From contig NC_051101.1 of assembly GCF_901709675.1 (NCBI RefSeq), positions 6,408,501-6,472,500 on the forward strand: DNA of 64,000 bases, in the 5' to 3' direction. Positions 40,901-55,900 of the stretch are shown here, one piece after another. Under the pieces are notes generated by a model. The model worked only from the letters and a program-made list of their open reading frames with translations, was not told where the DNA came from and did not search any database. The stretch is from Syngnathus acus. Its lineage: Eukaryota > Chordata > Actinopteri > Syngnathiformes > Syngnathidae. Made by a program: the position numbers and the translations under genes. Within the stretch, counting starts at the first letter, position 1. Each line of letters begins with the position of its first letter.

Positions 40901-43900
40901 AAGATAAACATTTGGTTTTGGAAATAAAGTGAAAACTCAAGATGTTTGTATAGTATGTTTTACTATGCCGTGACTGTGTTGAACAGCACATTGGAGAAAT
41001 AAATGACGGCACCGCTTCGATGGTTTGGAGTATTCTTTTTTCAGTATTTGAAGCACTTAAGGTAGCCCTGTCTTTTATATGGGAAATTTGGGATGGTGCC
41101 ACAAGTGTAAAATGAAGTTTAAAGTGTTAGTGGATGACACAAACATTACTGAGCCACACAAAATAAATCAATCTCTGTGAAAATTCTGGGGGAGCCAGAA
41201 ATCATGAGCCAAGCTTTATTTAATAAACTGCAGTGTGTGGCTATGGAAGTGCAACCAGGTAGGTGCCCGTTCTTTTTCCAAAGGTGATGTGACTTCATGT
41301 GAAAGGCCTTACATCATTCAGAAGCTCCAAAACTCTGTTGCTGACTAAATTATGTATCACGATCATTTTTGTTGGCTTTTTAAAAATGTTTACATGAAGG
41401 GAAAAGTTCTCATTACCTTGCCTCTCATTTTGCCTGTGGTAAGATGACATCACGTTTTTTCATTTTTTTTTGGACCTGCCTTTCAGATGCTCTATTTAAA
41501 GACGCAAAATCAGCCAGCTCTATTTCTTTGACAGGTGCAATCCTGGCTGTGTGTGTGTCATCAAATTTATTCCCCTTTTTGCTCGCACAAACCTTTACGG
41601 TAATTCAGGCCGTAAGCGGTGCAGTTTATAACTCTAAACACCGACAGATGATCCGGTGTAAATGCGTAAAACTGAAAACTAATTAACAAAGTGAACTTGC
41701 CTTAGAGTTGCAATACTTTTTGTAGGGGGTGTGTATGAATAAAATTAAAAGACACAAATGCGACAAAAAATGGCACTAACTTAAGAAAACAAATATTGTC
41801 GGATCATAGATTGCATCTAGCCTAAGTGTCTCCTAAGTGGATCGAACAAGATCACAAAAAAAGATAGTATTTAACCCTTCAAATAATTTTGCAATGAACT
41901 AGAAATTGTGAGCAAGGTTGTCTTGTCCAACATGTGTTGTACTCGTCTGTTTTATATGTTTCTTAATCGTATGCTTGTTTTGTGTTCTAGGTTATGTGCA
42001 AAGCCTCATCAGACGTGTGGTGAATAATGTCAATGTTTTGGTGAACAACTTGATATTGAAATACGTTGAGGATGACATTGTGTTGTCCGTCAACATTACT
42101 TCAGCCGAGTGCTACACTGTGGATGATGAGTGGGAGAGGGCCTTCATGGATGTCACAGGTAAGAACGGCAACATTTGTTGTGGTGAACAAAAACCTACAC
42201 TACACCATTCAAAATCATTATGCATGTAAGATTTAAGTCAAACATTTTTCTTTTTTTTCCCCAAGCTAAATGTTGCCATATGTTGTTTCTCCTGCCAGTT
42301 TAAATTAATGTTATCAATGTCAGACAGTTTTGATAATCATTTACAATTTCTGTGAATGAGAGAGTTGGCTCTGAGATCAATATGTTGTAACTGTGCTCTT
42401 TCGACAGCCCCGGAACTCGTTCTTCGGAAAGTGATCAACTTTTCTGATTGCACTGTGTGTTTGGACAAACGGAATGGAAGTGGCAAGATTGAGTTCTACC
42501 AAGACCCACTGCTGTACAAATGCTCCTTTCGAACGCGGCTTCATTTCAGTTACGACAACATCAATTCTAAGATCCCCGCTATAATTAAAGTAAGTCAAAA
42601 AAATAAACAAACATCACCATTTCTGAAAACTACAAGTTCATTTTATCTCCCATATTGCCACATGCTGCAATGGCAGGAAATCTAATAAGACATCAATTAA
42701 AAATAGGCTCTGCCCTATAATCTTAAAAATTCATGTTATAGATAATCAGAAATAATTTGGTTTAACTAGAGATTAAATATAATTTTTTCCATTCATACCT
42801 CAGTGGACACCTGTGAACTTTGAGAAAAATGAGAAAGCTAAATTCTCCTTTTTTATTAATTTATTTCCTATGTCTTTCCTATGTCTCAGATCCAAACCAT
42901 GGTGGATAGCCTGAAGTTGTCAATTACGGATCAGCAACTTCCCATGTTTATCCGCATTTTACAACTGATTGTTGCACTCTACTATGGGGAAATAGGAGCG
43001 CCTAAAGAAGGAGAACGAGAAGAGGGAAGCTGTCATGTCAGAGAACCTGGAACAAATTTACCTGGTGAGTGAAACGTGTTCTCATATTCATTTGTTCGTT
43101 TGTTCTTTCATTCCTTCATTTAAAAAAAAAATTGACTTTAGTGATTAAAACAATGACATCTAGGTCAATTCCTCGCACAGCTTGCATTGCTTAGCAAAGT
43201 TTTTTTTTTTCCCCAGATATTAAGATTTGCTTTGGTTTGTCTGATAGGTCCACCTTATCAACAGATTTCAGGTGCTAATTTACTCAGGGAAATAATTGTT
43301 GCCGAATAGAAAGACTAGTTATCCCCATGAGGAAAAATTACATCCCCTCACACACGCAAACACACTTCACTTGACATGATGAAATATGGATTTGATTAAG
43401 TGAGCATGCAAGGAAGTCAGAGCTCCAGGGATTCATTGAGCACCCCAAAGTGAGGACTAACTATAGTTCCTCGAATAACTCATCCCCGTCCGTCCCTTCT
43501 TTTGTCCATAGCAGCACTGGAATCGGCCTCGGTCAAGTTTTTCAAAACGATCTTTTTATAAATGGGACAGTAAGTGATCGTTGTGTATCTTCCTTATGTT
43601 GAGCATGGTTAACTGAACACAGACCATTGTCATCAAGCTTGAGCCTCAAGGATCAAGTGAAGAAACAAGGGTAAATCAAACACAGACTCATGTCTTAGTT
43701 TTTGATTTGAACCTCATAGGAAATCACACTCTTCACATCCTGGAGCCAACTAAAACACACATGGTCCTGACTTCATTTGCGGACGTGCGCACACTGCATA
43801 ATACGCAATTGTACCTGGAGCATTTGCGCATGTAAAATTAGGTTTAATGGTCATACGCCTAGTTTTGGTTTTACTACGTCATTATGTAACAGTAACCTTC

Positions 43901-46900
43901 ACTACTGTTTAATTCACTTGCCTATAATACCGTTTACAACAACAGGAACTCAGTATGGTTGTTGATTGCTATGTTGTTATGAGTTTCGGCTTGACCAATC
44001 AGAGATCAGCAAAACGAGTCACTCGCATTATTGGTTTGGCACTGAATGCCCTTCCTAATGCAACCCACCTTTTTTTTTCTCATTATTTGAGCTTGCAGCC
44101 GGTCGTGGCCGGTTATTGGGGTATTGGCCAGGAATGGAATCGACTCCCTCTGCATTGTTATAAATTTACAATTTTTTTTGTATAACGAAAGACACAACCA
44201 TAACAAAACCCCACCTCATGCTCATTCTCATCTCAACACAATTGAGTTATCACGTCCCGCGTCTCAATGGGCCAACACCCTATTTGTAGCACTAGGAGCA
44301 AATAGAAAAAGTGGTAATCAGAACCAAGGGAGTCATGGAAGAATACAATATATTGTAGCTGCTTCACTTACTCCCACCAACCTTCTCCCTGCCTGTTGGC
44401 TGGGAACTGTAAGTTGGCGCCGTTTAGTTTGGTTTCCAATGCCAGATGTAAAAGTTGGTGTCATGCTACTGCTATTTGGAGCCTCTGAGAATAAATTAGT
44501 ATCCTATCACAAAAATATACAAGGGGGGACCAACTCTTGGAACCCGAGCACCCACAGAGCTTGTTTTGCTGGAAGCCATCGGCAGAGTAAAGAAACTGGG
44601 TGTGTGTTTGCTGAGATAAGATTGGGAACAGCTCTGGCTCGTACATGAACATTAGGCTTTACTTGCGATTTTCTCCCAAATAGTAATGCCAGAAGAATTA
44701 GAGCTCAAATAATGTATTGTTGAGTTTAGTAATTCCTAACCAGCGCACTGTGGCACACAAGCATGACCATCTGTGGGACTGCTGGAATTCCACTGACCGG
44801 TAATTTGTCCCAAACATCTTATTTATTTCATTTCAAATATACCTTTGGCCATCTACCCATGCAGTGACTACATAATGCTCTTCCATTAGATGATAATCTA
44901 CATTACCTCTGTAGCCAGCCATTACATTACAACAGAATAAGTCAAGGTTTCCTGCAAGTATATCAGCTTTGTGTTCAACTGAACAAGTCCAAATTTGAGT
45001 AATTCAATTGGTGAGTGTATGCAAGATAATCATTATTTGAGTACCGTATTTTCCGGACTATAAGGCGCACCTAAAAACCTAAAATTTTCTCAAAAGCCAA
45101 CAGTGCACCTTATAGTCCGGTGCGCCTTATATATGGACCAAATTCCTAAATTTAAACTGGCAATCAATCATAAGTGGCCCGCTGAAGACTATGAATCATG
45201 AATCAAAAAGACTACGGATCATTATTTTGTGATTATAAAGTAATTTGTTGCGTCTGAAGTTGAAATAAAAAAGATAAAATGGAGAATGATTTGATTTGGA
45301 TTAAAAATCTGACATGATGCATTAATGGTGCGCCTTATAGTCCGGTGCGCCCTATATAAGGACACAGTTTTAAAATGGGCCATTCATTGAAAGTGCACCT
45401 TATAGTCCGGTGCGCCTTATAGTCCGGAAAATACGGTATTCTTACTTTTTATGACATATATTTTGGTCTTGTGTCATGAGGTTTTTCTAATGAAATGGGT
45501 GGATTGACTCAAATAGGGACCACTGGTTAGTTATTATAGTGCATTGTGTTTCAGGGAAACAAAATAAACCAACAGCTAATAAAAGCCTTACCCATCAGTA
45601 CATTTTGAATACAACCACATTTGATTGTTTTGACTCTTAGTTATTGATCTCACATGCTGTATGTACAGAAATATGCAAAAGTTTCCTAACGTCACTAATT
45701 CTCTTGTTTCAATTAACTTTTTCCACAGCAGCCCTTTTGAAGTAGTGAAACGGATGTTGCTAAATATTGAATGTGTCTACGCCTGAATATTGTTCAAGAT
45801 TTACTTTGATGAGCCTGTGTCTTATTGACAAATTGTAAGGTCAAGGACTTGACCCATCAACGATTTAGTTGGGAAATTTAGTAGTTTTAGCAAATTTATG
45901 TGAGGATTATACATTTGTCTTTCGATGTACGTGTGGGTGCATGCGCACAATTTTATATTTGCGTGCATTAGCAACCTCTCTTTACTGTATGATTTGTGTG
46001 TAAGGGCCTGGAGTTTGTCCAATGGCTCATGCATATGATTTGTGCTCTGTAGTGTGTTTGCTTTGAAGGAGTGCTTGCTGTCACTTTTCTCATAGGCTCT
46101 TTGAATGGACCAGACTATCACACATATTGGTTAGAGGCCACGGGATAGAAGACGTCATATGGTTCACATATGTCAGGGTGATGACATGTCACAATGTTTT
46201 GGATTTAACAAAGCATATTAAGAGCATATTAATCGGGATACAAAAGGATGTAGCAGATAAAAAAACATGTTTATACACTATCACTTTCATACACTATCGT
46301 ATGTACGGTATCGTATGCATGGGTGTCTGTCCTCTACCTGCGTATCTGTGTATCTGTCATCTGTCTATCTAGCCATTTATGTGTGTATTTGTATGCGCAC
46401 ACACACACACGCACACATATTTAATACTCTGCATTGTAATGATTTTTTTCATTTCTGAAAATTTTACTGAAAGATTATTTCCACACATAAGATACCCTTT
46501 AAACCTCAAATATTTGGCCAAGTTGTGAACGCTCTTGGGCTGAACTATATTCCTACATTTTGAGATAAAGTTGCAGAATCATTGAAGTGCATTATATAAA
46601 ATGTATTGATGTAGGCTCCAAATATATAAACATTACCGGCAAGGGGAATTTGTAGACAAGTTAAATCATGTATACTGTATGCAACAAGAAGACACACCAG
46701 AGTAGGAGCAGTTCAGGGTTTGTTCATGTGTCAGGTGATCAGTCCACCTTTCCCTTGCATAAACATGGAGGGACATCTGCTGGCCTTTGAGGGCACAGCC
46801 TTTCTCCTATTTGTCCTCTTTGGTTTGTCTCAACGTCAATCAGATGGTCACTCACTTCTAGAGCCACTTGTTCTAAGCTGTGGAGCTATGTGACAGGTGT

Positions 46901-49900
46901 TAAATGCTGCCCTGGTGCCCTACTTTGGACATTGATACGCTTCTGATTGGAGTTATGTTGAATTCAGCCACTAAAGCTTAGGTTGACCTAATGTGGGAAA
47001 CAGTGTGTCATTTTATTTCTGCAGATGCAGGAAATCAGCCCCACATCTCTGGGAATTTTTCCACTCACTTCTTTGGATTAAAACTTCAAAGTCTACTTAA
47101 GCCGCTGTGTTTTGATCATTTCATTGGTAATTGCGCTCTTATTCTGATTGTCTCATAATTCAAACGTAGGCTCTGTCAGCCTCGGACATGAAACAGAACA
47201 GCTTGACTTGTTGAAATGATAGCTCAAAGACTACAACTAAGGGAAAAGAGACCAAATTGAACAGAGAGACTGGAGGAGGGAAAGAGATAATAACCCATAA
47301 CATTGGACTTCCAACTGCCAATTCACCAAGTGAAAGATTTAATTAAAATATGTCATAATTTCAACCCCTTAGCCTCTGGGATTCCTAAGCAATGACCTCA
47401 CGGACAGTATTGTTTTTCCGCAGAGGACATGAGGCAGCAAGGAATGGGATTACACATTCTTGTGTATTGACATCAGTTTCCTCTTTCTCCATCTTTATGG
47501 AAATAGTCACAAGTTGAAAGGTCGGAATCAGAGAATGAACAGTGTAGTGTACTTTGTTCAAACCTGCGACTGGGGATTGCATTCCGAGCCGTTAGCTTTT
47601 GATACAAAACCAACCAATGTGCCAGTGTTTCTGCTTTCTTTACGTCCTTTTTTGTTTCACTCAATCATCACTATATATATTTTTTTAACCATCTCTTTTT
47701 CTGTCCGACATTTTTTATTCCCAATTTCTTTGTACCACATGGGTCTATTATTCACATGGTAAGAGACTTGTGTTGCACGACTAGCCACACAAGACTGTAC
47801 GGTAAAATTGATGTGTGCTGTTTTTGTTATTTATCTATTTGGCTCTTAGGGATGCATATGGACATAGAGAACCAAGTTCCGAGCCAGTACTCCACTCAAG
47901 AGTTCTACATGGACTCAGGCCTTTCTGCAGATAGCAACGAAGGCTGGGTGTCTTGGGCGTGGTCCTTTGTTCCAGCCATTGTGAGCTCTGAGGAGGGCGA
48001 GGAAGGTCTCTACCAGCAAAGAGAGACTGGCAGCATCCCAAACAATCTCCAGCAACACACACCCAAGGATCCTATTGTTTCAATAGGCTTCTACTGCACC
48101 AAGGCTTCTGTAACATTTAAGGTAATTTATCACTTGCAGACTGCTGTTTTTTTTGTTTAATAAAAAGTGATATTAATTCATATTAAAATACTGCTTATTA
48201 ATAGTATATTTTATTTACTAATTAATACAACATACATACACACGAAGAAGTTGATTCAAACAATTTAATTGAATGCATTGAATTAATACATTTAGTTAAT
48301 ATTGAGGCGTGTCCCTCGACAACCGAAACTGTTACTGTAATGAAAACCTGAACTGAAAAGCTGTGTAAAGAATGTAGTGCATGCATTGCCAACCTTTTTG
48401 TATTAGAACTTCCCAAATCACCATCAATTTGTTGTTATATATTATTTGTCGATGTTAACCCTCAGGTTCAGCCCCTCAGATCACATTACTGCACACTATG
48501 CCTCTGTGTGCTATGTTTAAATCAGAATTAATTACTTTTTTTTCGGAGTCATTGTAGACATCCAAAAGGATTTTTTATTTTTTTATTTTATTTTATAAAT
48601 CTCTTACCTTTTCGGAACTGTTAGATAGTGGTTAAATACATATATGCTTATAACAGTTTGAAATTCATTGGCTTGGCAATAGAGGGTTAGTTATAATTGC
48701 GGATGAGATACTCTCCAGTTTTGTTTGCTCAGAGAAATTGACTGTATTCATAAAGTACTTTAACAGATGCAATTAAGCTTTCTGTTTCACCTCTGCGCGC
48801 CTTCCAAACTTTCATCTGTTCTCCTTCTCATTTGGCATTTTTATTCCAAGATGTGATTTATAGAGGAAAATAAGCACTGAATTTTTTTTGTTCATGGCCA
48901 ATCAAGTCCACGATTTGCTCTAAAATTGAAACCCTGCAGCCTGACAATGCCTATCCAATGTCCTACTTTTAATTGATCACATTCCCCAAATAGCTTATTC
49001 TTCATACTTGTTAATACTTCTGCTCTCACTCTCTTGTCAAAGAGCAAAATATAGCTTCATCCACTTACAATTTAAATCACCTCCTTCCTTAGCATTATAT
49101 CGAGGAATCTGCAGGTTAGTCCTCATGTGATTAATTGAAAATGGGAGAGGAAGGCCGTGAGTACGAGAGAATCGGCTCCATCAGTCGAAATAATAGGGCA
49201 CAGCTGCTTCTTGTTCTGCACCTGCTTCCTGTGCAAAAGTTGAATGGGTTAAGGCCTGCACGGTTCCACTCTACACCCGCAGTTGTTACACCAGCCAAAC
49301 TCGAAAGCATCCACTGCTCTTTCTTGTTGCAGCCAGCTAGCTTTGACCAGATGCTCTTTCGCATCCTTTCTTTGTTCAAGCTTCATTCCGAGGGGTAAAC
49401 GTTTTGCAGTACAATTCCTATTTTACATCAGCTTTGGAATTTTCTGGGGAGCTCTAGTGGTGTTCTGATTACCATTCCCTGAAGAGCAAATCAGGGGCCT
49501 CGCAGAAAACTAGATAGGAGCTGGCGCAGTGTGATTTGTGATTTGATGAAAGTACTTGTGGTAAAGGAAATGACCAAAAGGATCATTTATCTTTTGAACA
49601 ATATCTTGCAGGGCTTCATTGTTATTGAAATTTGGATGTTATAGTTTTTTTTTTTTTTTTTTTTTTAATCAAATTATTTTCAGAAGACAAATGTAATTTT
49701 GTATGCAGACACACACACACACACAGTATCAGACACATGTTTTCAGTTTTTTTAAAAGAACTATTTTTTCAAATTACATTGTGTTTTAATATCAAAGCAT
49801 TAAGGTTATTAGAATTTTGGACGCAAACGTTTTTGCTTTATATTTATGTAAATAAATGCTAAGCTTGCAACTAAGCTTTATCGTTTGACTGATTCTATGA

Positions 49901-52900
49901 AACTTAGTATTTGGAAAATAGTATACTTTTAATCGTATAGTCAATCCTACTTATAATTAGAGCAACCTAACATTTTGACAATGGACTCTCTTCCACTATG
50001 TCAGCTGACTGAATCCCAGGCAGAGAGCAGCTACTACAGTCCCCAGAAGGTTAAATCAAGAGAAGTCTTGGGCTTGGAACAAGAAGGCATCACTCTTGAG
50101 GTAAGAATCATCTTTGTTTGTATTGCAATTATCTGTCAAAAATCCTGATGGTTAAAACGTATGACTATATTGTCTTTCTTTTTGATCCTCTCTTAATGCT
50201 TTTATTGCATTTTAAATTGCTGTCATGTTTTCTTTGGAGTAGATAACCAGCATACTTCCATCTCTAACTGTATTTATAAAGTCTCCCTAGTCACTTATCT
50301 CTGGCCACTTGTGAATGCAGTGAAATCTCTGCCCGAGTCTGATCATTTTCGCATTTCTCCTTTGGTGTAGATAGAAGTTTTTCTCTGATTGCTTACTTGG
50401 GATATCCATGTGTTTTCTATGTTTAAGCTTTTTACCAGATGTAATAATTCACATTTCCAAAGACAATTTTTGTAATTTATGCTTTTTCTGGACCATGTAG
50501 AGAGCAGTCTGAAAACCGGACCAGAAATAGAAAGCAAAACGATTCAGAAAGCCAGACCTCGTCATTATTGTTACATTCTGTGAATATTCTGCTTTCTGTA
50601 GATTTGCGTTAGCTTAACATAGTGAACATTGTGTAATTTTCATTCACGACTTTTCTCATTTAATGGCATTCCTGTTTCCTTTAAGATCTAGCAATTTCAG
50701 CTGCATTTAATTTTGTCTAAAGTTTCAGGCTTGAAGAGTGGATGGTTTTCAAAAGAGTCCATTGGTTTGACTTTTTTGACTTTTTAAAAATTTCAGGTGC
50801 TTATGAAAGGAGAGCCCTTCTTTAACTGTCAGATTGGATTCGTGGGCTTCCGCGCTCTCTGTCTAAAAGGCATCATGGGAGTGCGGGATTTTGAAGAAAA
50901 CATGAACCGACCCGAAGAGGTAAGACAAACCTAAAGCTACAAATGAAGACCAAGAACATGTGGTGTGAAAAAACATGGAACATTTACCCTGGGTTGTAGT
51001 TGCTTTATTTACCTAAACCGGTGTTATATGCTCTTTCGTTTTTCCGTCATGCAATCTATGCCTTATTATTTAGTTGTTAAGCATTTAGTTCTTCTTAAAA
51101 AAACATCACTATGTAGACAGACAATTATTGACCCTGTTATAACTATAGAACCTGAAAGGCTAGTCAAAAATTAGTATTCTTCATTTCTCTCATCTTTTCT
51201 CATTTGTTCCATTTGTCTTTGTGCTCCTCCAGGATGCAGTGTTTTTCAGTTGTGGCGACACCCTAAGCAGCAAAGGAATGACCTACCTTACCAACTCCCT
51301 GTTTGACTATCGCAGTCCAGAGAACAATGGCGTCAAGGCTGAGTTCATCCTGGATTCAGTTACTCATAAGGTCTTTTACTTTAAAGTACTGGAGCAATTT
51401 CCTTTTTACCTTACCAGTCACAGCATTTAATTCCCATGTATTTTTGGGCCAATTACGTCATTTTACAACTTGTTTGTCAAATTAACATCATTTAGTTGTT
51501 GTATATCAATACTTGAGACTCACTTTCTGATTTCTGTTGAAATCAATTGTTGTTGAGACACTGTCATCTAATTACTACGCTCATCAAACGCAAATCTGCA
51601 ATAACTGAATGCATAGTACGGACATGGCCTCATAATATGTTTCATGTGAAGATGGTGCCTCAGATTGCATGGTACTCTCCTTCCTGCCCACATCATGTGA
51701 CCACTTAACAGTCGCGTGCGTTGTGATTGGAAAGTCACATTTGATTACAAAGCAGCTTAGGCACATACAAAAATGGCAAGTTATGAGAAAACAATCCCAA
51801 AATGATCCCAAGAGGTTTAAAGGAATTAGAGCCATATGAAAATGCTGCCCTTTTTAATTAGCACCTAGCTGTAATACTGTTTTGCTCGGGTTAGTGGTAC
51901 ATTGTAATTACATAAAGTTTTTTATGAAGCAATGACAGCTGTTACTATATTCAGAAGTACTAAGTACAGATGTATATATCTTTTTTTTTTAAGTTTAGTT
52001 ATGTAGCCTATCATCTCTACATATCAGTAAGAAATAAATGTTTTATTTAACTTTAAATTTGCACATCTAATTTTAACCACTCAGCTGCTTGCACCCTTTA
52101 ACGGAATTTTCCTCATATTGAACAAATAACTACCAACCCAAAGATTGTGCGACAACTCTAAGCTCCCTTCATCACAGCTTGAGTGTTGACTTTGCTCCCA
52201 AATGCTCATGACCATCAGTGAAGCATTTGTTTGGATATCCATCCATCCATCTATTCAGACTCGAAAGTCAAAGAGTCAAAGGTTTTGGTGTTAATTCATT
52301 AGCGGTTATGAAATCAGCCAATGGCTTTGATCCAAAAGCATGACAGTCTAATAGAGTTCCCCTTATAAATATTACTCATTAACCTGCTTTTCTGATAAGA
52401 CTCCATAGAAATCTCTGTTTGGAGAGCTCAAGATTTAGTTTGGGGTTAGGTTAAGTGTGTGTGCACATGTGTGTGTGTGTGTTCTCTGTGTATCTCATAC
52501 ATTCATTTTGTGTTAGTTTGATTGAGTATGGGGATTTACCTTTCTTTTTGTCCTGTGTGGATAAATGCAAAGGTTCTTCTAATGCTATGCGCTTAAAAGG
52601 TACATATATGTTGCGCAATTTAAAAATGTCAACCGTCTACACTGTGCCTTGAAAAAGTATTCATACCTCTGGGACTTTTCCAAACTTTGTTTTTGATTGA
52701 GGTTCTTTTATGATCGACCAACACAAAGTAGCACATAATTGTGAAGTGGAACGGCAAATAAAAGTTAGAAATAGGTGTTGTCCATTTGTATGCAGCCCCG
52801 AATACTTTGTAGAGCCACATTTCGCTGCAATTACAGCTGCAAGTCTTGTCACTACCAACTTTGCACATCTAGACACTGAAATTTTTGCAAACATTTCTGC

Positions 52901-55900
52901 CAGAATGGATTGAGAGCATCTGTGAAAAGATTACAGGGGGCTCAATACAAACGCCGCAATATTTTTCAAAGTTATAGTCTCTTAAAATCAGGTGGGGATT
53001 CTGTCAGAACTGACAGGTCTATCAGTCTCTTACTGCCAAACGTGTTTGGCTGGTGAATGACGAATGACTGGACATTTAATAAACTGTAGCAACACTACTA
53101 CTTTGTCGTAAAAGTTTTTACAATACCCACAAATGCTTGTGTACAGCACTGCTCGAAGTGCATGGATGTAAACAACATACCAGATATGTAGAGCAGAGAA
53201 CAAGGGAGACAACAAAACTACCACTACTTTACCAGATCTCATAGAATTTTACAGTTTATCTGACCTTGTATCTCAATTCAGTATGAACTATATGCAGTAT
53301 TTACCACATTTTTTGGAACCACATGTCAGCAGAACAAAAACGTACAATGCAGCATCATGGACTGCTTCAATGTGGATTTGGAATGAGAACCTTTTATACT
53401 TAAATTAGGCCAGCTCACTAGACATCACAAGGATGTCAGAAAATAATCAAGCACAACAGTCAAACTCCTTTTTCTATTGAAGAATGCAAATAATGAATCC
53501 TAATTTGACATCTTAATCAAGGAACAAGAATGTGCTTTACTTTCCTGTTTTTTTGTAACAGTAAATTCAATAGCAGACTATTGTATGTGTACCCTGCAAT
53601 TAAATGGCAACCAATCTCTTTGGCAACGGGAGTTCGGCTTCATAACATTTAAAATGACGCACGGGAGGGACGACAGTTTGTTTCATTCAGCATTAAACTC
53701 AGTTTTAAATGACCATAAACACATAGTCATTAAAACCCCAGCAGCTTCTCCTAACTTGTTATACCGTGAACGTCTCTAAAAATGTAGAGATCAATGAGTT
53801 TTTAATTTTTAGTATTTTTTTTATCTTGAATTTTCAACCCATCTTTGTCATATCCAAGATGACCCCAGTCATTGCCACTCTTGAAGGCTATCAACTTGTT
53901 TGCTCCCTGACTGCCGTGTTTATCTAACTTTTCTTTTGTTTGACAGGTGACCTACACAGAGATAGCAGGCATGCAGCGCTTTGGTGCTTTCTACTTGGAT
54001 TACCTCTACACAATGGAAAACAGCAGCAGCAAAGGTATTGTTTCAAGTCATTGCTCTTCACGGAGTTTGTTTGCTAACCTTGCCACCCCTACTCTCTTTT
54101 TCTTTATCCTTGTCATGTTCTCTTTTGCACTGGCCTGCCCTGCCTTTCTTCCTATCTGTCTTTTGCTTTCTGTTTCCATTCTCCTTCATCCTTCTTTTTC
54201 TCCTTTTCTCTCTTCTCCATAAATAAAACACCCTGGAGACTTGAATAAAGACATTGTCTTGTTTGAGTCACAGCCACCTGGTCCTTGACCCTTCCTGTCC
54301 TTTCTCTCACCTTCAACTTACCTGGAGGGCAACTGTCACAAAAGTGTTTAGTCTGCTGACACATATTTGAGTTTCATTCTTCACGATGCTTGTTGAAACA
54401 CTGTTCCTCCTCTGTCTCTCTACCCGTAAGCACTTGAGAAAGTGAATATTACCTAATTAGGTGTCACTCTTTTTGGCTCGTGTTGAGAAGTCGGAAGGGT
54501 GTTCTCATTCTTGAACTGAAGCATTCAATGTTTAAGTCTGAAAGATCCAAAGTTTCCATTGAGTAGTAATTTATCTATATCTAACTGCAAAAAAAACAAA
54601 TCATTGGACCTACAAATGTGCTTGTGTGATTGCTAAGTATTTTAATTTATTGGCAATTTATAATTTAAATTTATAAGAGGCATTCTCAGACATGATGAAG
54701 TCTGACTGACATGAAAGATTTATATCAGCTCAGAACTCCAGAGGGACCATGCGGTTTTGGCTTGATTCAAGGGCCCAATCCAGTCTGACAGACAAATGTT
54801 GAAGTGGAATCTATTTGAAGTTGAATTCTGGCCAAATTGCCTGTCGTTTATCGTGCAGTTTGCAAAGGATTATTGTGCACGATTCAACACCTGGAGAATA
54901 AATGATCCTCCTTCTGGAGAATTGGAACAGATTTTGGCAATCATTTAGTATAGGCAAGTTACATTATATGTTGGACATGGCACTTTTGCAGAAATACCAT
55001 TTAAAATCTGGAATAACTTAACTAAGGGACTTTATTGATTAAAAACACATGACTTTATTACATATGACCAAATTGGTCAGAAAGCATGGTTGTACAACAC
55101 TCATAAAATGTGTGGGGAAAAAACATTGGCTGATGATCAAATTTAGCAGTCCTAGTTTAGATGATAATCCAAAATTCAAGAAAAAAACATTGGTGCTGTC
55201 ATCCTTAGCGGTCAAAGTTTTATTTTACAGTAGGAATAGTGTCAATATTCCTGTGGGATGACGATGGTTACCTTGTCAAATGGAATGCTTCTCTTTTGTC
55301 AGTGTGGAAACACACGGACCAGATCTTGTGTCGTCCAAACAAATTACTCTCTATTGCCACTGGACTAACATAAACTCTGAGTCAACTAGAAAACTAACCG
55401 ATCCAAGTCACACTTACTAATTGACTTCAAATTCAAGTAACTTTCTTTTTAAACTTGAAGAATAGAGAGACCGTTTAAATCGTTTAAGTCCTTACCATAG
55501 TCTTCCTTCCTCGTCGTGTCACTATTAGTCAACTGTAGCCATATGGTTGATATTAGACCTAATCCTTCCCAGTGAAGTCAAACTGAAGAAGGGAAGAGGA
55601 AGTGGCATTGCCAATTGCCTCTTTTTAAATCTCAAAAATATATTCTCCATCACAGAACCACATTGCTTAGAAGGCAGTTCATACTTTGTCTTGACTTGTA
55701 AACTAAAAGAATGTTGTCTGTGGTGGTGGAACTTAAAGCAAGTTGTGACCCTTTGTCCTCTCACTCCCATTCAGCCACCCCTTTTATTTTTAATTTCTTC
55801 ACTTTTATTGCTGGGGAGCACAGTCTTTTAAGTGGACCTCTGGAACTGAGGCCTGCAGAGACTGAAGGGACAGCTGTGTGAGTGGACATTTGGTATACTC

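Larger units (their letters stand above)
43065..47849 (+). other. vps13b intron 6 (4.8 kb) with an inverted-repeat element
   Basis: Carries element copy 3 (45,042-45,438) and a CA microsatellite (46,396-46,417). A 174-codon frame at 44,124-44,648 has no recognisable domain and I treat it as chance. Confidence 0.8.
51371..53946 (+). other. vps13b intron 10 (2.6 kb) with a Tc1-like remnant
   Basis: Contains a TG microsatellite (52,455-52,482) and a truncated Tc1-like copy (about 52,640-52,975). The rest is unremarkable AT-rich sequence. Confidence 0.8.

Noticed and set aside
44124-44648. 174-codon frame in vps13b intron 6
   Set aside because: It lies within an intron, has no domain and no codon pattern like the flanking exons.
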